Origin: an uncultured Altererythrobacter sp.
Lineage (GTDB): Bacteria; Pseudomonadota; Alphaproteobacteria; Sphingomonadales; Sphingomonadaceae
Length of the DNA: 7,057 bases
Direction of reading: 5' to 3'
NCBI GenBank assembly: GCA_946885545.1
Contig: CAMPGP010000112.1
Location: 1-7,057 of the forward strand
Shown here: positions 1 through 5,905 of the stretch, piece after piece
Layout: the number at the start of each line of letters is the position of its first letter
Numbering within the stretch: position 1 is the first letter of the stretch
The notes under the pieces: generated by a model
What the model was told of the DNA's origin: nothing
What the model saw: the letters and a program-made list of their open reading frames with translations, nothing else
The model's database searches: none
Program-made: the position numbers and the translations under genes

Positions 1-1497
1 GACGAAGGGTGGAGCCGCCGGATCAACGAGGCGATCGACGCCGGCCTGACTGCCGAAGCGGCGATCGAGCGCGTCCAGCAGCGTACCCGCATGCGCATGC
101 GCGAGATCGACGACCCCCTGCTCGCCGACCGGATGCACGATCTCGAGGACCTTTCGAACAGATTGCTGCGGATCGTCTCGGGCCAGCTCGGCACCGCGGC
201 CACGCAGGGCCTTCGCGGCGACGCGATCCTGATCGCGAAAAACCTCGGTCCGGCCGAACTGCTCGAATACGATCGCCGCCGCCTCAAGGGCGTCATCCTC
301 GAGGAAGGCTCGCTCACCGCGCACGTGGTGATCGTCGCCCGCGCCATGGGCGTGCCGGTGCTCGGCCGCGCGCGCGGCTTGCGCGGGATCGTGCAGGAAG
401 GCGACTTCATCCTGCTCGACGCGGACAACGGCAACGCGGTCGTGCGGCCAGCGCAGCAGGTCGAGGACGCGTTCGACCAGCGCTTCGCCAAATCTCGCGA
501 GCGTCAGGCGCTCTACGCCGAACTGCGCGACGTCGAGCCCTTCACCCGCTGCGGCACGCGCATCGAAGTGATGATGAACGCGGGGCTGCGCGACGACATC
601 TCGACCCTGCCGCTGGTCGGCGCTGACGGGATCGGGCTGTTCCGCACCGAGTTCCAGTTCCTCGTCTCCGCGACTTTGCCCCAGCGCGAGCGCCAGTTCC
701 GGCTCTATCGCGACGTGCTCGACGCGGCGGGCGAGAAGCCGGTGATCTTCCGCACGGTCGACATCGGCGGGGACAAGGCGCTGCCCTATCTGCGCGAGAC
801 CGAGTTCGAGCACGACGAGAACCCGGCGATGGGCTGGCGCGCGCTGCGTCTCGCGCTCGAGCGCGAAGGCCTGCTCAAGGTCCAGGCGCGAGCGCTGCTC
901 GAGGCGGCGGCGGGGCGTTCGCTCTACGTCATGTTCCCGATGGTCAGCGAGCCGTGGGAATTCGACGCCGCAAAGGCGGTGTTCGATGCCCAGCTCGCCT
1001 TCCTCCGCCGCAAGAAGAGGCTCCTGCCCGAAGCGATCCGTTACGGTGCGATGCTGGAAGTGCCTGCGCTTGCCGAGGTGCTCGACCTGTTGCTCCCCCG
1101 TGTCTCCTTCCTGTCGGTCGGCACCAACGATCTCACCCAGTTCCTGTTCGCGGCGGACCGCGCAAATCCGAAGCTTGCCGAACGCTACGACTGGCTGAGC
1201 CCGGCGATCCTGCGCTTCCTCAAGCGAATTTCGCTCGCCACCGTGGGCAGCGGGGTGGATCTGGGCGTGTGCGGCGAGATGGGGGGGCGCCGGCTCGAGG
1301 CCATGGCGCTGCTCGGGCTCGGTTTCCGCCGCCTGTCGATCACGCCGGTCTCGGTCGGCCAGATCAAGGAGCTGATCCGCCAGGTCGATTTACGCGAGCT
1401 CGAGAAGGCGATGCAGCGGTGGCTTGCCTCCCCGCCGGACGACATGCGCGCCACGATGAGCGCCTGGGCGACCGAGCGCGGGATCGACATCGACTGA
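1..1497 (+). CDS. ptsP: Phosphoenolpyruvate-protein phosphotransferase PtsP (Enzyme I-Ntr), 5'-truncated
   Basis: The frame is open from base 1, so this is the C-terminal 498 residues of a protein usually near 750; the N-terminal GAF domain and family start lie outside the window. EI-Ntr takes phosphate from PEP onto a histidine and passes it to NPr and then EIIA-Ntr, a cytoplasmic relay linked to nitrogen and potassium status. Visible landmarks, numbered from the first codon in the window: the phosphohistidine segment EEGSLTAHVVIVARA with His108 (codon 322-324); the PEP-binding barrel with GLFRTEF (Arg215), DIGGDKALPYL and NPAMGWRALR; the signature SVGTNDLTQFLFAADR (about 372-387); and the catalytic cysteine in GVCGEMGG (Cys424, codon 1270-1272). 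All key residues are intact. The EEGSLTAH form around the histidine favours PtsP over sugar-PTS PtsI, which has GGxTSH. rodZ follows after 138 bases. Family assignment is very secure; the PtsP subtype is secure but the GAF domain is not seen. Confidence 0.95.
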   Translation, partial: DEGWSRRINEAIDAGLTAEAAIERVQQRTRMRMREIDDPLLADRMHDLEDLSNRLLRIVSGQLGTAATQGLRGDAILIAKNLGPAELLEYDRRRLKGVILEEGSLTAHVVIVARAMGVPVLGRARGLRGIVQEGDFILLDADNGNAVVRPAQQVEDAFDQRFAKSRERQALYAELRDVEPFTRCGTRIEVMMNAGLRDDISTLPLVGADGIGLFRTEFQFLVSATLPQRERQFRLYRDVLDAAGEKPVIFRTVDIGGDKALPYLRETEFEHDENPAMGWRALRLALEREGLLKVQARALLEAAAGRSLYVMFPMVSEPWEFDAAKAVFDAQLAFLRRKKRLLPEAIRYGAMLEVPALAEVLDLLLPRVSFLSVGTNDLTQFLFAADRANPKLAERYDWLSPAILRFLKRISLATVGSGVDLGVCGEMGGRRLEAMALLGLGFRRLSITPVSVGQIKELIRQVDLRELEKAMQRWLASPPDDMRATMSAWATERGIDID

Positions 1498-1626
1498 TCC
1501 CGCCGCGCGCCCGGGCCGACCCGTCGCAAACCCGGCTGAGCAGCGGGCGCCAGCGCTTGACAGGCGGGTGCGCGCGCTCTTGGGCGCGATTTAACGGGTA
1601 ACAAGCCGCGCGATTTCGGGTACGCT

Positions 1627-1631
1627 GGGGA
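1627..1631 (+). promoter_or_regulatory. Putative ribosome binding site of the rodZ-like gene
   Basis: A GGGGA tract lies 4 bases before the ATG at 1636. The spacing is short. This ATG is still preferred because the helix-turn-helix domain begins about 18 residues later and I see no better start in frame upstream. Confidence 0.4.
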
Positions 1632-1635
1632 CTGC

Positions 1636-2478
1636 ATGTCGGACGAATTGAACGAAGCTCCGGGCGAGCTGCCGCTGGACGGTGCGGGCGGGCGCCTGCG
1701 CCGTGCGCGCGAAGCCGCCGGGCTCACCATCGAACAGGTTGCCGCGGAGACGCGGATTCCGCTGCGGCATCTCGTCGTCATCGAACAGGGCGATTTCGCC
1801 GCGCTCCCCGCGCGAACCTATGCGATCGGTTTCTCGCGCACTTATGCTCGCGCAGTCGGCCTCGACGAGCGGCAGATCGCCGATCAGGTCCGCCAGGAAC
1901 TGGCCGAGACCCGCTCGAGCGAAACCGTGCGCGCCAACAGCTTCGAACCCGGCGATCCGGCCCGCGTGCCGACACGCGGTCTGGCATGGTTCAGCGCATT
2001 CGCCGCGCTGCTCCTGGTCGCGGGCGGCTTCGCCTATTTCAAGGACTATTTCTATCCCGGAGCAGGGCCGGGGCCGCTCGCCAATCCTGAGCCCGCTCCC
2101 GCTCCCGCAGCCGCGGCCGCCGCGAACGCGCCGCCTGCCGCGGCGTCGGCGAGGCCCGAAGGGCCGGTCGTATTCACCGCCCTGCAGGATGATACCTGGG
2201 TCAAATTCTACGATGCGAGCGGTGCCGAACTGATGCAGAAGCAAATGGCGCGAGGCGAGAGCTACACCGTTCCCGCCGATGCCGAGGGGCCGCAGATCTG
2301 GACCGGGCGCCCCTATGCCCTGTCGATCACCATCGGCGGGCGCCCGGTGCCCAAGCTTTCGGAGGAGGACGAGATCGTTAGGGACGTCCCCGTCACCGCC
2401 GAGGCGCTGCTGTCGCGAGCCGCGACCCCGGCGCCGTCCGCACCGGGCACGGAATCGGCCGAAGCGGGCCAGCCCTGA
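1636..2478 (+). CDS. rodZ: RodZ-like cell-shape protein (HTH, one membrane span, DUF4115-type C-terminus)
   Basis: 280 residues with the RodZ layout. Residues 18-88 form a cytoplasmic helix-turn-helix of the Xre/HTH_25 type, opening LRRAREAAGLTIEQVA. Residues 116-135 are a single hydrophobic membrane span. Residues 141-175 are a Pro/Ala-rich linker. Residues 176-258 are a periplasmic domain with the DUF4115 pattern (FTALQDDTWVKFYDASG, later ARGESYTV and ITIGGRPV). In the family RodZ anchors MreB to the membrane and promotes cell elongation. E. coli RodZ contacts MreB through aromatic residues in the last HTH helices; here the segment TYAIGFSRTYARAV keeps aromatics at Tyr62, Phe66 and Tyr70, consistent with that role but not proof of it. 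The gene lies 138 bases after ptsP and 132 before the cpoB-like gene on the same strand. An alternative is a RodZ-domain protein of other function, as many alphaproteobacterial members are named only from domains. Confidence 0.85.
   Translation: MSDELNEAPGELPLDGAGGRLRRAREAAGLTIEQVAAETRIPLRHLVVIEQGDFAALPARTYAIGFSRTYARAVGLDERQIADQVRQELAETRSSETVRANSFEPGDPARVPTRGLAWFSAFAALLLVAGGFAYFKDYFYPGAGPGPLANPEPAPAPAAAAAANAPPAAASARPEGPVVFTALQDDTWVKFYDASGAELMQKQMARGESYTVPADAEGPQIWTGRPYALSITIGGRPVPKLSEEDEIVRDVPVTAEALLSRAATPAPSAPGTESAEAGQP
2090..2160 (+). repeat. Low-complexity Pro/Ala-coding tract
   Basis: Encodes the RodZ periplasmic linker (about residues 151-175), almost entirely Pro and Ala. Short tandem CCCGCT-like units followed by GCC/GCG runs give locally repetitive DNA. 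This is ordinary for GC-rich genomes and probably varies in length between strains. Confidence 0.6.
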
Positions 2479-2595
2479 GTTTCCCCCGGTTTGCGCTTGG
2501 CTCGCCTCGACAGCAGGGCGCGCTTGGGGCACAAAATTAACTGTATTCAGGCGCCGTTCGGGCGTCGGGCGCTTGGATCGACGGATTCGAGGGAC

Positions 2596-2600
2596 AGGAG
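2596..2600 (+). promoter_or_regulatory. Ribosome binding site of the cpoB-like gene
   Basis: AGGAG sits 10 bases before the ATG at 2611. It decides the start. The reading frame is open further upstream, to about 2491, but only the 2611 start puts a clean signal peptide at the N-terminus. Confidence 0.65.
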
Positions 2601-2610
2601 CAGAATTACC

Positions 2611-3543
2611 ATGAAGAGCCGCACGAGCCGTGCAATTCTCGGCGCACTGGCGATCGTCTCGGTCGGCGCCACCGCGACTCCGGCGTTCGCGCAGGACGAC
2701 GGCGAAGCGCGCCTGCGCAAGCTGGAGGCCGAAGTCCGCGCGCTGCAGCGCAGCGTATTCCCGGGCAGCGACGGGCGTTTCTTCCAGCCCGAGATCTCCG
2801 GCTCCACTCCCGCGCGTCCGACGGCCGCGGCCCCTTCGACGACGGCGGTGACCGACATTCTCGCGCGGCTCGACGCGCTCGAATCGCAGATCCAGTCGCT
2901 CACCGCGCAGACCGAAAGCAACGCGAATTCGCTGAGCGAACTCGAAACGCGGCTGGCAGCGCTCGAGGTCACGACGACCGTACCTGCCCCCGCCGCGGGT
3001 GGGCAAAGTGCGGCGCAGGGCAATCTCTCGGCAATGACCGGCGGCGCTTCCTCTCCACGCCCGGCATCGCCCCCGCCATCGCCGCCCGCCGCTACGGGGC
3101 CGACGGCGGAGCGTCTCGCGGCAGTGCAGGAAATCGCCAAGCCGCAGACCGGGGACGCCGGGGAAGACGAATACAACTACGGCTTCCGGCTATGGGATGC
3201 GGGTTTCTATCCCGAAGCCCAGCAGCAGCTCTCGCTTTATGTCGAGAAGTATCCCGACCACCGGCTGATCAGCTACGGCCGCAACCTGCTCGGGCGGGCC
3301 TACCTCGACGGCGGCAAGCCGGCCGAGGCCGCGCCATGGTTCCTGCGCAACTACCAGGGCGACAAGCAGGGCGCACGCGCGCCCGACAGCCTGCTCTTTC
3401 TGGCGGAAGCGATGATCGCTGCGCAGGATACCAGCCGCGCCTGCATCGCGCTCGCGGAGTTCGGCGACACCTACCCCGCCGTCGCGGCGGGCCGCTTGTC
3501 CGATGCCTACGAGGCGAACCGGCGGAAAGTCACCTGCAATTGA
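2611..3543 (+). CDS. cpoB: CpoB/YbgF-like periplasmic coiled-coil and TPR protein
   Basis: 310 residues. The ATG at 2611 follows AGGAG and starts a Sec signal peptide: basic MKSRTSR, a hydrophobic core, and a probable cleavage after ATPAFA at residue 27, so the mature protein is periplasmic. Residues 29-48 (EARLRKLEAEVRALQ) and 80-120 (ILARLDALESQIQSL, LSELETRLAALE) show heptad coiled-coil spacing, as in the trimerising N-terminus of YbgF. Residues 121-180 are a Pro/Ala/Ser-rich linker. Residues 184-310 match the YbgF TPR region (DEYNYGFRLWDAGFYPEA, YVEKYPDH, LGRAYLDGGKPAEAAPWF, APDSLLFLAEA). In E. coli CpoB works with Tol-Pal to coordinate outer-membrane constriction with peptidoglycan synthesis. 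Usually the gene follows pal; here rodZ precedes it and tilS follows. The only two cysteines, Cys278 and Cys309, could form a disulfide. The family call is firm; the exact role is inferred. Confidence 0.85.
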   Translation: MKSRTSRAILGALAIVSVGATATPAFAQDDGEARLRKLEAEVRALQRSVFPGSDGRFFQPEISGSTPARPTAAAPSTTAVTDILARLDALESQIQSLTAQTESNANSLSELETRLAALEVTTTVPAPAAGGQSAAQGNLSAMTGGASSPRPASPPPSPPAATGPTAERLAAVQEIAKPQTGDAGEDEYNYGFRLWDAGFYPEAQQQLSLYVEKYPDHRLISYGRNLLGRAYLDGGKPAEAAPWFLRNYQGDKQGARAPDSLLFLAEAMIAAQDTSRACIALAEFGDTYPAVAAGRLSDAYEANRRKVTCN

Positions 3544-4519
3544 TAGGCCGCCCGACCCCGCGCGCGTAGAGCGCTTTCGCGCCGATCTGGCGCGGGTCTG
3601 GCCCGAGGATACGCGGCTCGGCGTCGCGGTCTCGGGCGGGCCGGACAGTCTCGCGCTGCTGCTCCTCGCGCATGCCGCGCTTCCAGGCCGCGTCGAAGCG
3701 GCCACCGTCGATCATGCCCTGCGGCCCGAAAGCGCCGACGAGGCCGCGATGGTGGCGCGCGTTTGCGCGGCGATGGACGTGCCGCATGCGACGCTGCGGG
3801 TGGTGGTTCCTCCGGGCAACCTGCAGGATCGGGCGCGCTTCGCGCGTTACCAGGCGCTCGGTGGATGGGTCAAGGCGCGCGGGCTCGGGGCTCTCGCCAC
3901 CGCGCATCACATGGACGACCAGGCGGAAACGCTGCTCATGCGGCTCAACCGCGGGAGCGGGGTCGCGGGCCTCGCGGGTGTGCGTGCCCTTACCGGTATT
4001 CCTGGCATTGGCGGGAAGCTGATCCGCCCGCTCCTCGGCTGGCGGCGCGCGGAGCTCGGGGCGGTGGTACGTGATGCCGGGCTCGAACCGGTCGCCGACC
4101 CCTCGAATCTCGACGAGCGCTTCGACCGCGTGCGCATGCGCCGCGCGCTGGCGGAGGCGGACTGGATCGAGGTGCCGGCCCTCGCGCGGAGCGCCGGCCA
4201 CCTCGCCGAGGCCGCCGAAGCGATCGCGTTCATGGTCGGGCGTGAATGGGCCGAATGCGTCGCCGAAACCGATGGCGGATTCCGCTATGCCGCGCTGCGG
4301 ACAGGGCTGCCGGACTCGAACGTGGTGCGGATCGGCGTGATCGAGGCCGTGGCGCGCGCGCTGGGCGGCACGCTCGATGCCCGGAGCGCGGCACATATGG
4401 CCCGCTCACTCTTCGCCGGGCAGCCGTGCAACGTCGGGGGCATAGAAGGCCGCATGTCCGACGAGGAGGGGGAGCGCTTCTGGCTGTTCGCGCGCGAGAC
4501 CCCGCGCCGCGCCGGCTGA
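3503..4519 (+). CDS. tilS: tRNA(Ile)-lysidine synthetase TilS
   Basis: Up to 338 residues. TilS attaches lysine to C34 of the CAU-anticodon tRNA-Ile using ATP, making it read AUA and accept isoleucine; it acts in the cytoplasm and is normally essential. Numbered from the 3503 ATG: the PP-loop ATP site VAVSGGPDSLAL (SGGPDS at 44-49), VDHALRPES (69-77), AHHMDDQAETLLMRLNRG (134-151), IRPLLGW (174-180) and DPSNLDERFDRVRMR (199-213), all family hallmarks. It is much shorter than the 432-residue E. coli enzyme and appears to lack the separate C-terminal TilS_C domain, like the short-form enzymes. The start is uncertain: the only ATG (3503) lies 41 bases inside cpoB, while an ATT at 3539 overlapping the cpoB stop has a better-placed purine-rich tract (GGCGGAAAG, 3521-3529). 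Translation is probably coupled to cpoB. The end abuts the convergent transpeptidase gene. Confidence 0.92.
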   Translation: MPTRRTGGKSPAIDRPPDPARVERFRADLARVWPEDTRLGVAVSGGPDSLALLLLAHAALPGRVEAATVDHALRPESADEAAMVARVCAAMDVPHATLRVVVPPGNLQDRARFARYQALGGWVKARGLGALATAHHMDDQAETLLMRLNRGSGVAGLAGVRALTGIPGIGGKLIRPLLGWRRAELGAVVRDAGLEPVADPSNLDERFDRVRMRRALAEADWIEVPALARSAGHLAEAAEAIAFMVGREWAECVAETDGGFRYAALRTGLPDSNVVRIGVIEAVARALGGTLDARSAAHMARSLFAGQPCNVGGIEGRMSDEEGERFWLFARETPRRAG

Positions 4520-4522
4520 TCA
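4517..4522. other. Abutting convergent stop codons (TGATCA)
   Basis: The tilS stop TGA occupies 4517-4519 and the reverse-strand TGA of the transpeptidase gene occupies 4520-4522. Together they make the palindrome TGATCA. There is no intergenic base and no hairpin with a T-run near it, so transcripts from the two strands must overlap or end inside the opposing gene. Confidence 0.95.
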
Positions 4523-5203
4523 GACGATCGAATCGCCCATGGTCATGGTCTCGCCGCGCGTGATGATGACCTTGTCGCCCTTCTTGGCAACCGCGAAGAG
4601 GCGGCTTGCGAGTTCGTCGGGGATGGCGATGCAGCCGTGGCTGGCGTAGCCGTTCTCGACCTCGGATCCGCCGTGGATCGCGATCCCGTCATGCGTCAGC
4701 CGCAGGGTCCACGGCATCGGCGCGTTGCCGTACTTCTCCGAGACGTTGTGGCGTTCCTTGCTCAGGATCGGGAACGTGCCGAGCGGGGTCGGATGATCGT
4801 CGGTGCCCAGCATGGTCGCCGCCGCGCCGATCTCGTAGCCGTTGCGGAAGACCGAGATTACGCGCGCGTCGAGATCGACGGTCACCACCAGCGGTCCCTC
4901 GGGAACGCCCTCGTCGTCCCAGTGCCATTCGCCGTACTTGATCGGCCCCTCGATCGGCAGGATCCGCTTTACCACGAAGGGTTCGTCCGCCTTTGGCTCG
5001 GGCGCGGTCTGTGCCGCTGCCTGCATGCCAGACGCGTCGCCGGCCTCCGCGATTGCCGTCTCGTCCACGGGTATGGCCTGCTCGAGTGCGGGCGGGTCTT
5101 CGGCTTCGGGAGCGGGCCAGAATTCGGTCGCCACCATCGCGCCGCCGAAGAGGAGAACGAGTGCGGCGGTCGCGCCGCCGATCCATTTAATCATCGGGTC
5201 CAT
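4520..5203 (-). CDS. L,D-transpeptidase family protein (YkuD fold), membrane-anchored
   Basis: 227 residues from the ATG at 5203; a second ATG four codons in (5194) is an equally possible start, and neither has a strong Shine-Dalgarno. A hydrophobic segment at residues 7-26 is a membrane anchor or signal. Residues 28-75 are an Ala/Glu/Pro-rich linker. The YkuD domain runs from about 100 to 217: VVTVDLDARVISVFRNG, TPLGTFPI (139-146), AIHGGS with His177, and SHGC with Ser188, His189 and the predicted nucleophile Cys191. These enzymes form 3-3 peptidoglycan crosslinks or attach proteins to the cell wall in the periplasm. Common relatives have Arg or Asn two residues after the cysteine (SHGCIRLP-like, or HGCLN in mycobacteria); here it is Ala (SHGCIAIP). 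The gene lies 83 bases after eda on the same strand and could be read from the edd-eda transcript. Catalytic residues are present; the substrate is unknown. Confidence 0.88.
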   Translation of the reverse strand: MDPMIKWIGGATAALVLLFGGAMVATEFWPAPEAEDPPALEQAIPVDETAIAEAGDASGMQAAAQTAPEPKADEPFVVKRILPIEGPIKYGEWHWDDEGVPEGPLVVTVDLDARVISVFRNGYEIGAAATMLGTDDHPTPLGTFPILSKERHNVSEKYGNAPMPWTLRLTHDGIAIHGGSEVENGYASHGCIAIPDELASRLFAVAKKGDKVIITRGETMTMGDSIV

Positions 5204-5253
5204 GCATCGCGTTATGCGGCGCCAGATCGTTAACGGCCAGTCCTGCGGCAGAC

Positions 5254-5272
5254 GCGTCCCGCGCGGGGACGC
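5254..5272. repeat. Perfect 7-bp inverted repeat between eda and the transpeptidase gene
   Basis: GCGTCCC (5254-5260) and GGGACGC (5266-5272) are exact reverse complements around a 5-base GCGCG loop. The hairpin lies within the 83-base gap, 15 bases after the eda stop on the - strand. No T-run follows on the - strand, so it is not a typical intrinsic terminator. It could stabilise the 3' end of an edd-eda message, weaken read-through, or be a chance GC-rich palindrome. Confidence 0.55.
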
Positions 5273-5286
5273 AGCGCCCGCAAAGG

Positions 5287-5901
5287 TTAACGCGAAAGCG
5301 CCGCCGCCTCGCGCGCGATCCGCTCGACCTCGGCGACATCGGGCCTGCCGCGCGGCGCGACCCAGCTACCGCCGACGCAAAGCACGGGATCGAACGCGAG
5401 CCACTCGGCCGCATTGTCCGGACCGATTCCACCGGTGGGGCAGAAGCGGCACTGGCCGAAGGGCGACGCGAGCGCCTTCAGCGCGGACAGGCCCCCGGCG
5501 GCCATCGCGGGGAAGAACTTGAAGTGCGTGAGCCCGAGGTCGAGGCCGCGCATGATGTCGCCAGCGTCGGCGATACCCGGCAGGAACGGCACCCCGCGAT
5601 CGATCGCGGCACGCGCCAGCGGCTCGGTGAGACCGGGCGAAACGATGAATTCGCTGCCCGCGGCGAGCGCCTGGTCGAGCTCGTGCGGGTTGGTCACCGT
5701 GCCCGCGCCGACGATCGCGCCCTCGACGCGTTTCATCGCCGCGATGGCATCGAGCGCGGCGGGCGTGCGCAGCGTCACTTCGAGCACGGGCAGACCCCCT
5801 GCGACCAGCGCGCTCGCCAGCGGCGCGGCATCGGCGACGTCGTCGATCACGATCACTGGGATGACCGGCGCGGTTTTCATCAGTGTGGCGATATCGTGCA
5901 T
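5287..5901 (-). CDS. eda: 2-keto-3-deoxy-6-phosphogluconate (KDPG) aldolase
   Basis: 204 residues. Eda cleaves KDPG into pyruvate and glyceraldehyde 3-phosphate, the last specific step of the Entner-Doudoroff pathway, in the cytoplasm. The class I aldolase barrel is complete: Glu41 and Arg45 in VLEVTLRT, GAIVGAGTVTNP (61-72), FIVSPG (85-90), the Schiff-base lysine Lys128 in HFKFFPA, and the phosphate-binding region CPTGGI (154-159) followed by VGGSW (176-180). Length is normal for the family. The ATG at 5901 is chosen over the upstream one at 5955 because the latter would extend 48 bases into edd and add residues absent from the family. The chosen start has AGGA at 5915-5912, 10 bases upstream, and lies 4 bases after the edd stop, so translational coupling with edd is likely. 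Confidence 0.95.
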   Translation of the reverse strand: MHDIATLMKTAPVIPVIVIDDVADAAPLASALVAGGLPVLEVTLRTPAALDAIAAMKRVEGAIVGAGTVTNPHELDQALAAGSEFIVSPGLTEPLARAAIDRGVPFLPGIADAGDIMRGLDLGLTHFKFFPAMAAGGLSALKALASPFGQCRFCPTGGIGPDNAAEWLAFDPVLCVGGSWVAPRGRPDVAEVERIAREAAALSR

Positions 5902-5905
5902 CAGA

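Noticed and set aside
1557..1562. A perfect TTGACA -35 hexamer upstream of rodZ.
   Set aside because: No acceptable -10 hexamer lies 16-18 bases downstream (the region reads TTGGGC-like), so I do not annotate a promoter.
2530..2549. An AT-rich tract (ACAAAATTAACTGTATT) upstream of the cpoB-like gene that could be a promoter -10 region.
   Set aside because: It stands out from the GC-rich background, but no -35/-10 pair with proper spacing was found. The best pair, TCGACA with ACAAAA at 18 bases, is weak.
2551..2572. A GCGCC/GGCGC inverted repeat in the rodZ-cpoB gap, considered as a rodZ terminator.
   Set aside because: The stem is only 5 bp with a 12-base loop and no T-run. It is expected by chance at this GC content.
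1591..3006. A 471-codon open frame on the - strand across rodZ and the start of cpoB.
   Set aside because: It is rich in Arg, Gly and Ala with no recognisable domain, and lies antisense to two well-supported genes. This is the usual shadow frame of GC-rich coding DNA.
3530..4396. A 288-codon open frame on the - strand opposite tilS.
   Set aside because: The tilS strand carries all conserved TilS motifs. The antisense product is low-complexity, rich in Arg/His/Pro, and has no family features.
4637..5233. Long + strand open frames opposite the transpeptidase gene.
   Set aside because: The - strand protein has a complete YkuD catalytic motif. The + strand frames have no ribosome binding site or domain.
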